NCBI RefSeq assembly: GCF_918741285.1
Contig: NZ_CAKKNC010000011.1
Span: 1-64,000 of the forward strand
DNA length: 64,000 bases
Reading direction: 5' to 3'
From: Sphingobium sp. CECT 9361
GTDB taxonomy: Bacteria > Pseudomonadota > Alphaproteobacteria > Sphingomonadales > Sphingomonadaceae
A model generated the notes under the pieces. It was not told where the DNA came from. It searched no databases and saw only the letters and a list, made by a program, of their open reading frames with translations. The number at the start of each line of letters is the position of its first letter. Position 1 is the stretch's first letter. The position numbers were made by a program, and so were the translations under genes. Shown here in pieces: positions 1 to 9,203 of the stretch.

Positions 1-62
1 ATGATCTCAACTTCACGTAGCTTGCCGATGATCTCTTCCGGCTTGTGCTTCTTGCTTGGCAT
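1..62 (-). CDS. IS3-family transposase OrfA, N-terminal fragment
   Basis: Twenty codons are visible before the window edge, beginning MPSKKHKPEEIIGKL. This lysine-rich start followed by PEEII-KLRE is the typical beginning of the helix-turn-helix OrfA of IS3-family elements, which binds the IS ends and is joined to OrfB by programmed frameshifting. The ATG is at 60-62, about 63 bases inside the proposed IS end at 125, the usual spacing. The rest of the gene is outside the window. Identification rests on the short N-terminus together with the terminal repeat. Confidence 0.7.
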   Translation of the reverse strand, partial: MPSKKHKPEEIIGKLREVEI

Positions 63-125
63 TCAATGTCCCCTTCGTGGTCCAGACTATCATAGTCTCT
101 GGGCCACTCAGCGGGGGGCAGATCA
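1..125 (-). mobile_element. IS3-family insertion sequence, one end only (cut by window edge)
   Basis: On the minus strand the element begins at about 125 with a terminal sequence starting TGATCTGCCCCCCGC, the C-rich TG-start inverted repeat usual in this IS group. About 60 bases inward follows the start of a transposase OrfA frame. Only this end lies in the window, so the partner inverted repeat and the target-site duplication cannot be checked. The element sits against the 5' end of a secreted-protein gene on the plus strand. The boundary at 125 is inferred from the repeat and could be off by a few bases. Confidence 0.75.
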
Positions 126-526
126 ATATCAGAAAGGCTGTTATATCGATTGCCGCAGCCAGCCTGGCTGTGTCAGTTGTTCCAGCCACGGCTGGCGAAA
201 CAGTAGCGCGGGAAACGCCGCCAAAGCTTCTCCCTTTGCAACCGATCATAGTGCCGATCATCAATTCCGATCGTATCGAAGGGGCGTTGCACGTGTCGGT
301 GGTGATGTCGGCAGCCAGCGATGTGGCTCTTGCAGGGCTAACTGAACGAGAGCCCAAGCTGCGCGCCGCACTCGTCGCGGAGCTAATCGAGTTCTCCCGT
401 CTCTATGTTTCGACCCAGATGCCCGTAAATGCCGCCCAGCTCCGAACATTGCTGACAAACGCATCGCGCGCGCAGGATAAAGACGTGGCCGACGTCCTGA
501 TAGTCGAGATTTCCGCGATGGCATGA
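126..526 (+). CDS. small secreted protein of unknown function, native start lost to IS insertion
   Basis: The frame reads IRKAVISIAAASLAVSVV and ends the leader with PATAGE, a clear Sec signal peptide with a cleavage site near ATA-GE. About 110 mature residues follow, with a hydrophobic strand LQPIIVPIINSDRIEG and a C-terminal VADVLIVEISAM, a pattern seen in small periplasmic FliL-like or 'Tat pathway signal' proteins of sphingomonads; no function can be assigned. No ATG precedes the signal peptide: the frame runs straight into the IS end at 125, and only TTG (56) or GTG (77) inside the IS could start it. The native start was therefore probably removed or displaced by the insertion. Treat it as a possibly inactive gene. 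Confidence 0.6.
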
Positions 527-685
527 AGGCGGTGCCGGGACGTCCGATACAGGATGGCAATACCGTAAGAGGGCCGTCACCAGCCATTCCCTAAGTGCGT
601 TGCGGTCCTCGGGACATAGTCGGCGTATCAGGCTGCGACTTACGGAGACTCGAAGGGAAGAGAAGGCCGAAAACGTCGCGCACGC

Positions 686-1351
686 CTAAACCTTATCCGC
701 GTACACCATCCGCCCCGGCCCCAGAAGGCCCAGCACCTGCGGCAACATATGCGGAGCCAAGGCAAGGCAGCCCTCGCTGCGCCCGACCTTACCCCATTTG
801 GCGATATGTTCCTCGGTCACGTAATCCGCGCCGTGGATCACAATAGCGCGCATCTCGGCGTTATTGTTAAGCGGATCGAGTCCGATCAACCGCATCGCCT
901 GCCCATGGACCCCGTGATAGATTTCGCCGGTCTTGTATGTCCCAGCCGAGGTGGCGAGAGAGTCGGGGACGTTGGAGAAGCTCTGCAGCCAGCCCGAATG
1001 TGCAGGATCGGAGCCACGACCATGCGCCACGAGGTAGGAACTGGTCTGACCGCCGATCAGGTCGACGATATGGAAACGCAAATCCTTGGATGCTTCGCTG
1101 AAATCGGCGAGCGCAACGCGGTCGCGCAGTTCGAACGCATCCTTATGCGCATCCAAGGCCGCCTTGGCACGATCCAGCAACTGACGGCTGAAGCGCGTAC
1201 CCAGCCCCGCCGGAAAAACCTTCGACGGCGGCGGGGTTGGCGGCGGGAGAGCGTTCAACACTTCCGTGATGGCCGCACCGGCCATGGACGGCGACAGCGC
1301 GGCAAAGCCGACGCCGGCAAAAGCATATCTGGCGAATTCGCGACGATTCAT
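686..1351 (-). CDS. Tat-exported L,D-transpeptidase-like murein protein (YkuD_2 family)
   Basis: The 221-residue protein starts MNRREFARYAFAG, a twin-arginine (RR-x-F) leader followed by a hydrophobic stretch and an Ala-rich cleavage region. The body matches the 'murein L,D-transpeptidase catalytic domain family' (YkuD_2): an HGADYV strand and, near residue 195, GRSEGCLAL with the cysteine expected to be the nucleophile. These proteins are thought to act on peptidoglycan peptide stems in the periplasm. I chose the ATG at 1351 over a TTG at 1360 because the RR motif follows directly. It lies downstream of a lipoprotein and a second L,D-transpeptidase on the same strand, so the three probably form one transcription unit. 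Confidence 0.8.
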   Translation of the reverse strand: MNRREFARYAFAGVGFAALSPSMAGAAITEVLNALPPPTPPPSKVFPAGLGTRFSRQLLDRAKAALDAHKDAFELRDRVALADFSEASKDLRFHIVDLIGGQTSSYLVAHGRGSDPAHSGWLQSFSNVPDSLATSAGTYKTGEIYHGVHGQAMRLIGLDPLNNNAEMRAIVIHGADYVTEEHIAKWGKVGRSEGCLALAPHMLPQVLGLLGPGRMVYADKV

Positions 1352-1395
1352 GACTGCCAATATAGGGCCGATGTCTTAACGGTCCAAGAACCCAC

Positions 1396-1695
1396 TCAAT
1401 CGGTCTGGCGTGTCTGGTTCGTCGGTACACCGACAGAATCGTCGGGCAGGCGCGCCGTCAGGCCCGTCGCGTCCGCATCGTCGAGCGTCTGCTGATCCTG
1501 CGAGACAACCGGCGGCGCAACTGCAGGCGCGCTGTTGTTGGGCACTTCGACCGGCGTTTCGGCTTCGTTGGCCGGGATCTCTTCCTCGGGCACTTCCATC
1601 ATGTTGTTGGTCGTCTGCGGTTCTTCGGGTGGCTTGCTGTTGCAAGCGCTGAGCGCGAACGCACCGGCAAGAACGATGAGAGCAAGTTTACGCAT
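1396..1695 (-). CDS. small acidic lipoprotein
   Basis: This 99-residue protein starts MRKLALIVLAGAFALSAC: a short lipoprotein signal peptide with lipobox LSAC, so residue 18 should be lipidated. The mature part is low-complexity and acidic/proline-rich (PEEEIP, ETPVEVPNN, PAVAPPVV) and probably unstructured. No domain is recognised. The start at 1695 lies 5 bases after the stop of the upstream L,D-transpeptidase and has an AGGA ribosome site within that gene, so the two are likely translationally coupled. A role in tethering or assisting the neighbouring cell-wall enzymes is only a guess from position. Confidence 0.7.
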   Translation of the reverse strand: MRKLALIVLAGAFALSACNSKPPEEPQTTNNMMEVPEEEIPANEAETPVEVPNNSAPAVAPPVVSQDQQTLDDADATGLTARLPDDSVGVPTNQTRQTD

Positions 1696-1699
1696 GGGG

Positions 1700-3136
1700 T
1701 CAGTCCTTCGATGCAATGGCTATGGTCGCCGCGCGGCGGCTGGAGGATTCAATCTTTTCGGCCAGCAACTTGTCCCAGCCATAGGGATCGGCGCGGAAAT
1801 TCATGGTGCCGTTGCTGCTGGCGAAAGCCGTCCAGTACAGCAGATAGACGGCGACCTGCTTGGGCAATTGCACGCGCTGCGTCTTGCCCTTGTCGATCAG
1901 GGTCTGCACCTGTCCAGCCAGCGCGGGATCGCTCTGCACCATCAATTCGGCGAGCGGCACCGGCTTCTCCAGCCGGATGCACCCATGGCTGGCCAATCGG
2001 TCATAGCTTGCGAACTTCGCGCGCGCGGGAGTGTCGTGCAAATACACTGCGAACGGATTGTCGAAATCGAATTTCAACCGACCCAGCGCACTGTTGGGCC
2101 CAGCAGGCTGCACGATGCGCTCGCCGGTTTCGGGGGTGCCGACGATCTTGTAGCCTTCCCGTGCCAGCGCCGCGCGGCCCTTGGGCCACAATTCGCGCTT
2201 GGCGATGGAGCTTGGCACGTTCCAGGGCGGATTGACCACGATGGAATGAATGTTCGATGTCAGCATCGGCGTCTGGTTGGTCGGGCTGCCCGTCACAGCG
2301 CGCATGGATGTCACCGGCGCATCGCCTTCGAATACCGTCAGCACCGCAGCGGCGATATTCACTTGCACACGATTGACGGGCAACGACCGCGGCAGCCAGC
2401 GCCACCGCTCCATATTCGCCATGATCGATCCGATGCGCTCGCGCACCGGCACGTTGAGTTCGCCCAGCGTCCGCCCGCCGATCCGGCCATCGGGATTGAG
2501 GCCATAGCGCCGCTGTGCCCGCTGGATCGCGGCGGTCAGCGGCTCGTCCGGCGTGACCGAAGAGTCTTCGATCGACAAGCGCGCACGGATCGCCTGCGGC
2601 GTCGATTCCGCGCTCAACACAGGCCATCCGCCTGCGTCGCGAATATCCTCGTATTTTGCGAGGCCGGATTTCAGCGCTTCATACCCCGCATAACGCGGTG
2701 TCAGGCTGGCAGTCCACTGTGCCAGCCGATCGGCCTGAGCAGCCTGGGTCAGCCCGGGCAAGGGATCGTAAGCGGCTGGACGCAATGCCCACACCTCAAG
2801 AAAATCGGCAGTGTCGACGCGCCCGCGATACAGCGCGCTCGCGCGGTCCAGCACGGCCCGTACCAGAGCATCGCCCTTCGGCGCGGCAGCCTTCTCCTTC
2901 GCTTGGGTCAGCCCCTGATCCGCACCACCCGCCAGCCACTCGGTCAGAAACGCCGTCTGTGCCGAAGAGAGCTTGGGCAAGGGCAGCGGTGCCGTCGGTA
3001 CGACCGGCGGTGGCACGGTCGTCGACATCTGCGGCGGCAGGATCGAAACAGGGGCCTGCGCCAGCGCCGGAACAGCACCGCCACTCAAAGCAAGTGTCAG
3101 GCCCGAAAGGACAAAATGAGATATCGAATTGCGCAT
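1700..3136 (-). CDS. L,D-transpeptidase, YcbB/LdtD type
   Basis: The 478-residue protein has an N-terminal signal peptide (MRNSISHFVLSGLTLALSGG, ending ALAQA), a proline-rich linker, an ordered domain containing a peptidoglycan-binding stretch (RRYGLNPDGRIGGRTL), and a C-terminal YkuD catalytic domain with SHGCIRL near residue 385, whose His and Cys are the catalytic pair. This is the LdtD/YcbB architecture, which makes 3-3 crosslinks in peptidoglycan. The ATG at 3136 is preferred to one at 3172 because the signal peptide starts there. It heads the likely operon with the lipoprotein and the YkuD_2 protein. Confidence 0.88.
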   Translation of the reverse strand: MRNSISHFVLSGLTLALSGGAVPALAQAPVSILPPQMSTTVPPPVVPTAPLPLPKLSSAQTAFLTEWLAGGADQGLTQAKEKAAAPKGDALVRAVLDRASALYRGRVDTADFLEVWALRPAAYDPLPGLTQAAQADRLAQWTASLTPRYAGYEALKSGLAKYEDIRDAGGWPVLSAESTPQAIRARLSIEDSSVTPDEPLTAAIQRAQRRYGLNPDGRIGGRTLGELNVPVRERIGSIMANMERWRWLPRSLPVNRVQVNIAAAVLTVFEGDAPVTSMRAVTGSPTNQTPMLTSNIHSIVVNPPWNVPSSIAKRELWPKGRAALAREGYKIVGTPETGERIVQPAGPNSALGRLKFDFDNPFAVYLHDTPARAKFASYDRLASHGCIRLEKPVPLAELMVQSDPALAGQVQTLIDKGKTQRVQLPKQVAVYLLYWTAFASSNGTMNFRADPYGWDKLLAEKIESSSRRAATIAIASKD

Positions 3137-3236
3137 GACGTCAGCAGATAGCGTATCTGTCGCCGCGATCAAACCGTGATTTAGCGATGCGACACAGTTA
3201 TTCGTCTTCGAACGGGATGGCGCAACCTCGACCCAA

Positions 3237-3276
3237 CAAAAAACGGGCGCGCCCTATATGCAAGGGAGCGCCCGTT
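3237..3276 (-). terminator. intrinsic terminator downstream of the HU gene
   Basis: On the minus strand an ACGGGCGC/GCGCCCGT-rich stem (arms at 3263-3275 and 3244-3254) with a short AT-rich loop is followed by six T residues. It lies 29 bases after the HU stop codon. Confidence 0.8.
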
Positions 3277-3304
3277 CCTGAGTACGCGGTAAACCCGAAA
3301 GGGA

Positions 3305-3580
3305 TTAGCCGTTCAGCTTGTCCTTGACGGCCTTGGCCGGTGCGAAGGACAGCTTCTTGGAAGCGGCGATCTGGATCGTCGCGCCGGTTGCAGGGTTGCG
3401 GCCTTCGCGCGCAGGCGTGTCCTTCACCTTGAACTTGCCAAAGCCGTTCAGCGAGACTTCGTCACCCTTCGCAGCGGCATCGGCGATGGCGGCAAACACG
3501 CCGTCGACCAGCTTGCGCGCGTCGGTTTTGCTGAGCGCGTGAGCGGCAGCAATGGTGTCTGCAAGATCGCTATTGTTCAT
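3305..3580 (-). CDS. hup: DNA-binding protein HU
   Basis: The 91-residue protein shows the HU/IHF fold from end to end: MNNSDLADTIA, then the dimerisation helices, the GDEVSLNGFGKFKV strand pair, the DNA-contacting arm REGRNPATGATIQI and the closing KKLSFAPAKAVKDKLN. HU bends and compacts DNA as a dimer. The ATG at 3580 was chosen because AGGAAAG lies about 8 bases upstream and family members start here; an upstream in-frame extension is not conserved-looking. The gene stands alone, with its own terminator, and is divergent from a LysR-type regulator. Confidence 0.95.
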   Translation of the reverse strand: MNNSDLADTIAAAHALSKTDARKLVDGVFAAIADAAAKGDEVSLNGFGKFKVKDTPAREGRNPATGATIQIAASKKLSFAPAKAVKDKLNG

Positions 3581-3804
3581 GATGTTTGCTCTTTCCTGTA
3601 GTAATGGAACAGGCGGCATAGCGCCATGCAAAGGGCAGGTCCACCTTCAGAACGCCCAAAACGCTACACTTCATGCGATTTATTGCTTCGCCGGTCTGAT
3701 TTTGCAGTCTTGGTGGCCGTTTTTAACACGACATTGCCCGTACCGCGCGCGCATTTGCTTACAATCCGCTTAACCCATTGCGGCTTTTCCCCTAATGTCG
3801 TGCA

Positions 3805-4773
3805 ATGATAACGCCCACCCTGCGCCAGCTCGATATTTTCGCGCAGATGATTGCGTCCGGCAGCGTCGCCGATTGCGCGCGGGATCTCGACCTGCTGCCG
3901 TCGGACGTAGAGCGGGAAATCGACGCGCTCGAAACGCGGCTGGGTCATCGACTGTTCGATCGCACGGGGGGTATCGCGACGCTGACGGAGGCGGGGCGCA
4001 AGACCGTCGAAGCCATGCAGATGCTGTCGGAAACAGCACCGGAGAATTGGCAGGATACGCGCGCCCCGACCCCAGCCCCGGCGCCTACGCCATCCGCAAT
4101 CATTGCCAACGTACAATCGAGGGACCGGTCAGACGCACCCGTCGTCGAAACGTCCGCGCGCCAGACTATAACGGTAGCCGCCCACCCCGCCATATTCAGC
4201 CATTTTCAGGATGCGCTGACTGCGTTCGAGCAGACAAACGCAGATGTGGTCATTTCGCTGGATTTGGACACCCATAACGCTGCCCAGGCTATTCCCCGTT
4301 TGATCGCTGGCAGAATCGATATCGCGTATTTCTATGCCTTGGGTGCGCCGGAAGGCTGGCCATCGCGTTATGCGTGGAGCGAGCAGCTTTCTATCTATAT
4401 CGGCGACGCCCACCCCCTCTCCGCGCTTGAAAGCGTAATGGCGGAGGATCTCCACGGCATCGCGCCTATCATGCTGGTGCCAGACAATAGCCTGCGCCCG
4501 TTGATCGACGAAGCGCTATCACTCGCGCATATAGAGCGTATCGATCCCGTTCTGGAAACCGACAATCTGTTCGACATCATGTTGGCCGTCAGGGAAGGAC
4601 GGGGCTATTTCGCCGCTTTTGGCCCTCTCGCGCGCGATTTTGCTCGGATGGACGGCATCCGTAGACTGCCCCTAGCCTTCCCGCTGCCCGCCATCGACGT
4701 CCGACAGGCAGTCCGTACCGCACCGCAAGACGATCATATCGTCTCCGCGCTTTCTGAATATTTGTTCAGGTAG
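3805..4773 (+). CDS. LysR-type transcriptional regulator
   Basis: The 322-residue protein starts with the winged helix-turn-helix of LysR proteins (LRQLDIFAQMIASGSVADCARDL, then ALETRLGHRLFDRTGG, TEAGRK), followed from about residue 110 by a substrate-binding-like effector domain (ITVAAHPAIFSHFQDALTAF ... RIDIAYFYALG). A Pro/Ala-rich stretch (APTPAPAPTPSA, residues ~87-100) takes the place of the usual linker helix tail. It is divergent from HU and upstream of a TonB receptor in the same direction, separated from it by 140 bases, so it may control the receptor; the ligand is unknown. Confidence 0.88.
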   Translation: MITPTLRQLDIFAQMIASGSVADCARDLDLLPSDVEREIDALETRLGHRLFDRTGGIATLTEAGRKTVEAMQMLSETAPENWQDTRAPTPAPAPTPSAIIANVQSRDRSDAPVVETSARQTITVAAHPAIFSHFQDALTAFEQTNADVVISLDLDTHNAAQAIPRLIAGRIDIAYFYALGAPEGWPSRYAWSEQLSIYIGDAHPLSALESVMAEDLHGIAPIMLVPDNSLRPLIDEALSLAHIERIDPVLETDNLFDIMLAVREGRGYFAAFGPLARDFARMDGIRRLPLAFPLPAIDVRQAVRTAPQDDHIVSALSEYLFR

Positions 4774-4847
4774 CGATAGTTAGAGGTTTTTTCGCGACCA
4801 TCCGTTGAACAAAACGCTGCATCGCACAAATGTTACACAGTATCACT

Positions 4848-4862
4848 TGATATGTTGTATCA
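4848..4862. promoter_or_regulatory. palindrome upstream of the TonB receptor, possible metal-regulator operator
   Basis: TGATA-TGTTG-TATCA is a perfect 5-5-5 inverted repeat 51 bases before the receptor ATG, in an AT-rich promoter-like stretch. Its position suits an operator for Fur/Zur or for the LysR-type protein upstream, but it does not closely match a consensus I can name. The assignment is inference. Confidence 0.35.
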
Positions 4863-4913
4863 TTATGCGTTAGGCAACAGCATTATTCCTCCGATAGTCG
4901 AGATTGCCCCCAG

Positions 4914-7031
4914 ATGATGCGTTCGCTTCTGTTTGCCAGCTCCGCCCTTTTCGTAATTCCCGCGGCCTATGCCCAGCAACCCGATCAGGCACCGGTCGAT
5001 GCAAGCGGCCAGGGCAATTATCATGACGCCCGCCCCTCCGATATCGTCGTCACCGCTCTCATCCCCCGCCGTCAGGGCGACATATTGTCCGGCACTTCCG
5101 TAGTTACGGGCGAGGAGTTGACCCGCAGCTTGCGAACCACCATCGGCGAAACATTATCCCGGCAACCCGGCGTCTCGGCGACGTCCTTCGGCCCCAACGC
5201 TTCGCGCCCCGTATTGCGCGGCTTTCAGGGAGAGCGCGTTCGCATCCTGACTGACGGCATCGGCAGCTTCGACGTGTCCAACACCTCCGTCGACCACGCC
5301 GTCGCGATCAATCCGCTGACCGCCGAACGCATCGAAGTGCTGCGTGGCCCCGCCGCGCTGCTCTACGGATCGTCGGCCATCGGTGGCGTCGTCAACGTCA
5401 TCGACAGCCGCATTCCCCGCCGTATCCCGGACGAACCGATCCACATCGACGGCATAGCCACCTATGGCACCGCCGCCAATGAGCGCACGGTTTCGGGCAA
5501 GGTCGAGGTTCCGCTGGGCGACAAGTTCGTCGTCCACTTCGACGGCACGTATAACAAGACCGGCAATCTCGACACCGGCAGCTACATCCTGTCCTCCGAC
5601 TTGCGCAAACAGGCCGCTGCCAGCAGCGACCCGGAAATCGCGGACCTCGCCAACCTTCGCGGCAAACTCCCCAACAGCGCCGCGGAAAGCTGGGAAGTGG
5701 CGGGCGGCGCTGCGCTGATCACTGAGGGCGGCAATCTGGGCTTTTCAGTCAACCATATCGACAATTTCTACGGCGTCCCGGTCCGCTACCCGCTGGATCC
5801 CGATGGCGAAGCCGAACAGGTCCGCCTGCACATGAAGCAAACCCGTGCTGACCTCCGCGGCGAAGTGTCCACCGGCGGCGGTTTTCTCGACAGCATCCGC
5901 CTACGCGCAGGATTTGCAGATTATCAGCATCAGGAAATCGAGGATACCGGCGCGGTCGGCACCACATTCTACAACCAGTCGCTCGAATCCCGTCTTGAGT
6001 TCGTACAGGCCAAGCGCGGCGGTTGGGACGGTGCATTCGGCGCGCAGATGTTCATCCGTGATTTCAATGTCGTGGGCGAGGAGAAATTCCTGCCCAAGAA
6101 CGAAACGCAGCAATTCGGGGTCTTCACGCTCCAGTCGCTCGATCTGGGGCATACCCGCATCGAGGCCGGCGCGCGGTTCGAACACACGATATTGCGCGCT
6201 GTCGCCGATCCCGATCTCGACAACCCCGCCTACGACCGCAGCTTCAACGCGCTGTCAGGGTCGCTCGGCGCGAGCCATGAAATCATTCCCGGCTGGCGTC
6301 TCGGCCTCAATCTCTCCCGCAGCCAGCGCGCGCCATCGGCGGAAGAATTGTTCGCACGCGGAAATCACGCCGGCACGCAGGCTTTCGAACTGGGCAATCC
6401 GGGCTTCGGCAAGGAAAGCAGTTGGGGGATCGAAGGCACGCTGCGCGGTCAGGGACCGGGCTACACGGTGTCGCTATCGGGCTATCATAACTGGTTCGAT
6501 GGCTACATTTACGACAGCATCGTTGACGACAGCGTATGTCAGGCCGTCAACGGCGGCGCACCGCTCGACTTCCCCTGCTTCCAGAACAATCAGGCCAAGG
6601 CCCGCTATTACGGACTGGAAGCCGAAGCGACCGTCAAGCTGGCGCAAGTCGGCAATTATGCGCTGAACTTCGATGGCGGCGCGGATTATGTCCATGCCAC
6701 GGTCGTAGGCTCCGGCCCCGCCCCCCGCATACCCCCGTTCCGCTTGCTGGGCGGTCTGGAAATGGCCAGCGACCGCCTGACGGGACGCGCCGAGATCGAG
6801 CACAGCTTTGCGCAGAACCGCACGGCGGCCACCGAAACCGACACCAACGGTTTCACACTGATCAACGCTTCGCTCGCGTTCAAGCCGTTCGCCAGCCAGC
6901 CGCAAACAAGCATCGTGTTGTCGGCAAACAACATCTTCGATGTCGAAGCCCGCCGCCACGCGAGCTTCCTGAAGGACTACGCGCCGTTGCCCGGACGCGA
7001 CATCCGCATCACCGCACGCTTTGGGATTTAG
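4914..7031 (+). CDS. TonB-dependent outer-membrane receptor (ZnuD-like)
   Basis: The 705-residue protein has a signal peptide ([21 protein letters not shown]), a plug domain ([68 protein letters not shown]) and a 22-strand barrel ending in an aromatic RITARFGI for BAM recognition. The plug wording '[13 protein letters not shown]' with '[10 protein letters not shown]' is typical of the zinc receptor ZnuD branch rather than the FecA or CirA branches, so metal (zinc) uptake is the best guess. The start has two adjacent ATG codons. Its 3' end overlaps the thiSG gene by four bases tail to tail. Confidence 0.9.
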   Translation: MMRSLLFASSALFVIPAAYAQQPDQAPVDASGQGNYHDARPSDIVVTALIPRRQGDILSGTSVVTGEELTRSLRTTIGETLSRQPGVSATSFGPNASRPVLRGFQGERVRILTDGIGSFDVSNTSVDHAVAINPLTAERIEVLRGPAALLYGSSAIGGVVNVIDSRIPRRIPDEPIHIDGIATYGTAANERTVSGKVEVPLGDKFVVHFDGTYNKTGNLDTGSYILSSDLRKQAAASSDPEIADLANLRGKLPNSAAESWEVAGGAALITEGGNLGFSVNHIDNFYGVPVRYPLDPDGEAEQVRLHMKQTRADLRGEVSTGGGFLDSIRLRAGFADYQHQEIEDTGAVGTTFYNQSLESRLEFVQAKRGGWDGAFGAQMFIRDFNVVGEEKFLPKNETQQFGVFTLQSLDLGHTRIEAGARFEHTILRAVADPDLDNPAYDRSFNALSGSLGASHEIIPGWRLGLNLSRSQRAPSAEELFARGNHAGTQAFELGNPGFGKESSWGIEGTLRGQGPGYTVSLSGYHNWFDGYIYDSIVDDSVCQAVNGGAPLDFPCFQNNQAKARYYGLEAEATVKLAQVGNYALNFDGGADYVHATVVGSGPAPRIPPFRLLGGLEMASDRLTGRAEIEHSFAQNRTAATETDTNGFTLINASLAFKPFASQPQTSIVLSANNIFDVEARRHASFLKDYAPLPGRDIRITARFGI

Positions 7032-8029
7032 ATCAATCCTGCCAACGGACTGGACGGATCGGCATACATGCGGCGCCCCATACGGCCCGCCATGTACGCC
7101 ATCCGTCCGGCTTCGACCGCCGACTTCATCGCGCCTGCCATCAGTATCGGATCGCGCGCCTCGGCAATAGCTGTATTCATCAGCACGCCGGTGCACCCTA
7201 GTTCCATCGCGACCGCTGCGTCCGATGCCGTGCCGACGCCTGCATCGACCAGCACCGGCAACGACGTGCCTTCCACGATCAACCGGATCGTCACGCGATT
7301 CTGGATGCCCAGCCCCGACCCGATCGGCGCGCCCAGCGGCATGATTGCCACCGCGCCTGCATTTTCCAGGCGCTTGGCGGCAATTGGATCGTCCACGCAA
7401 TACACCATCGGCTTGAAGCCTTCCTTGGCCAGCACTTCGGTCGCGCGCAGCGTTTCATACATGTCGGGGTACAGCGTCCGCGCTTCGCCCAGCACTTCCA
7501 GCTTCACCAGATCCCAACCGCCCGCTTCGCGCGCCAATCGCAATGTCCGCACTGCGTCGTCGCCAGTAAAGCACCCGGCGGTATTGGGCAGATACGTTAC
7601 TTTCTTGGGATCGATGAAGTCCGTCAGCATCGGCGCCTTGGGGTCCGACACGTTGACGCGCCGCACCGCGACTGTCACGATCTCCGCGCCCGATGCTTCC
7701 AGCGCCGCAGCGTTCTGCGCGAAATCCTTATACTTGCCCGTGCCGACGATCAGCCGCGAACGGAAGGTCCGCCCTGCGACAGTCCAGCTATCGTCCTTGA
7801 CGGTCGCATGGTCGCCACCGCCCACGAAATGCACGATCTCCAGCTCATCGCCATCCTCGACCAGCACGTCCGCCAGCGTGGAGCGCGGCACGACTTCCAG
7901 ATTGCGCTCGACCGCGACCTTTTCCGGATTGAGGCCCAGTTCGTTGGCCAGATCGGCCAGCGTCATGCCTTGCCGGATGCGGCGATGCTCGCCGTTTACA
8001 TGGAGGGAAATGGTGCCGTCGACGCTCAA
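7028..8029 (-). CDS. thiSG: fused sulfur-carrier ThiS / thiazole synthase ThiG
   Basis: About 70 N-terminal residues are ThiS ([35 protein letters not shown], ending in the diglycine tail VGGGD), joined to a complete ThiG barrel ([61 protein letters not shown]). ThiS carries the thiocarboxylate sulfur and ThiG makes the thiazole phosphate of thiamine. The start is taken as TTG at 8029, which has AAGGA seven bases upstream; an ATG at 8140 would add a basic tail unlike ThiS. No TPP-riboswitch signature is seen in the leader. Because ThiS is fused, its C-terminal glycine is not free, which is unusual for the ThiF activation chemistry. Confidence 0.9.
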   Translation of the reverse strand: MSVDGTISLHVNGEHRRIRQGMTLADLANELGLNPEKVAVERNLEVVPRSTLADVLVEDGDELEIVHFVGGGDHATVKDDSWTVAGRTFRSRLIVGTGKYKDFAQNAAALEASGAEIVTVAVRRVNVSDPKAPMLTDFIDPKKVTYLPNTAGCFTGDDAVRTLRLAREAGGWDLVKLEVLGEARTLYPDMYETLRATEVLAKEGFKPMVYCVDDPIAAKRLENAGAVAIMPLGAPIGSGLGIQNRVTIRLIVEGTSLPVLVDAGVGTASDAAVAMELGCTGVLMNTAIAEARDPILMAGAMKSAVEAGRMAYMAGRMGRRMYADPSSPLAGLI

Positions 8030-8187
8030 TGGCCTGTCCTTGCATATAGTATGAGGCAAAACGTGTCTCGACTTCCCGCGACACGAGGCGCTACACCGTC
8101 CGCGGGGAAAGTGCTTCAGGCGGCATATAGGGATCGCCACATGGTCCCCGCAACCGGTAATAGGCCAAGAATAGGGAAAGCGTGGGC

Positions 8188-8628
8188 ATGACGGACAGCA
8201 GGAAGATCTTCGTTCTGAACGGCCCGAACCTCAATTTGCTCGGCACCCGCGAGCCGGAAATCTACGGTTACGATACGCTGGACGATATCGCCGAACGGCT
8301 GGAGGACGTCGCCAGCCGCGCCCATGTCGAGATCGAATTTCTGCAATCCAATCATGAAGGCCATCTGATCGACTGGCTGCACGAAGCCAATGCGCAGGGC
8401 GCCCATGCCGTGATCCTGAACCCCGGCGGCCTGACCCACACCTCGGTCGCGCTGCACGACGCGATAAAGAGCATAACGGTCCCGGTGATCGAGGTGCACT
8501 TGTCCAACCCCCACGCCCGCGAACCTTTCCGCCACAAAAGCTATGTCGGCATGGTCGCAAAGGGCACGATTGCGGGCTTTGGTGCGCTGTCTTACAGTCT
8601 CGCACTGGAAGCCGCACTCGAACTCTAA
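8188..8628 (+). CDS. aroQ: 3-dehydroquinate dehydratase, type II
   Basis: The 146-residue protein shows the type II dehydroquinase signature: [19 protein letters not shown] with the catalytic tyrosine, [33 protein letters not shown] and [18 protein letters not shown] with the catalytic histidine. It removes water from 3-dehydroquinate in the shikimate pathway. The ATG at 8188 is preferred to a GTG two codons earlier. It is divergent from thiSG and is followed by accB after 82 bases, the common alphaproteobacterial order aroQ-accB-accC. Confidence 0.96.
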   Translation: MTDSRKIFVLNGPNLNLLGTREPEIYGYDTLDDIAERLEDVASRAHVEIEFLQSNHEGHLIDWLHEANAQGAHAVILNPGGLTHTSVALHDAIKSITVPVIEVHLSNPHAREPFRHKSYVGMVAKGTIAGFGALSYSLALEAALEL

Positions 8629-8710
8629 GCGCCCAAAAGGTTGCGCTTCGCGGCGAACCGCAATAGGCGCAGGGCCAACAACTGGCTAAAAATCCCAAAG
8701 AGGGTCATTC

Positions 8711-9193
8711 ATGAACGACAAAAGCGAAACGGGTATGCAGGTCGATGTCGCACTGGTGCGCGCGCTGGCTGAAATGCTCGACGATACCAATCTGACCGAA
8801 ATCGAGGTCGAGGACGGCGATCGCAAGATCCGCGTCGCGCGCAAGGCCGCAGCGATCAACGCCGCGCCGCAATATGTGCAGCAGGCACCCGTCGCCGCTG
8901 CACCGACTGCCGCCGCCGCACTTGCAGATGCGCCCGCAGCCACCCTTTCCACGGCCAATGCCAATGCCGTCAAATCGCCGATGGTCGGCACCGCCTATCT
9001 GGCGGGCAATCCCGAAGCTGCCAACTTCATCAGCGTGGGCGCACAGGTGAAGGCAGGCGACACGCTGCTGATCGTCGAAGCGATGAAGGTCATGAACCCC
9101 ATCCTCGCGCCCACGGCCGGTACGGTGAAGGCCGTGCTGGTGGAAAATGGCCAGCCGGTCGAATTCGACCAGCCGCTCGTCATTGTCGAATAA
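8711..9193 (+). CDS. accB: biotin carboxyl carrier protein of acetyl-CoA carboxylase
   Basis: The 160-residue protein has an N-terminal helix-strand region ([20 protein letters not shown]), an Ala/Pro-rich flexible linker (~residues 55-85) and a C-terminal biotinyl domain with [10 protein letters not shown], whose lysine carries biotin, preceded by [10 protein letters not shown]. It shuttles carboxyl groups between AccC and the AccAD transferase for malonyl-CoA synthesis. accC follows after 10 bases, so the two are co-transcribed. Confidence 0.96.
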   Translation: MNDKSETGMQVDVALVRALAEMLDDTNLTEIEVEDGDRKIRVARKAAAINAAPQYVQQAPVAAAPTAAAALADAPAATLSTANANAVKSPMVGTAYLAGNPEAANFISVGAQVKAGDTLLIVEAMKVMNPILAPTAGTVKAVLVENGQPVEFDQPLVIVE

Positions 9194-9203
9194 TCCGCCA
9201 GCC

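Noticed and set aside
1535..3151. Long plus-strand open frame opposite the LdtD gene
   Set aside because: It is the complement of a clear L,D-transpeptidase gene and encodes Arg/Gln/His-rich sequence without motifs.
8030..8187. Possible TPP riboswitch before thiSG
   Set aside because: No thi-box CTGAGA or other conserved core was found in the leader.
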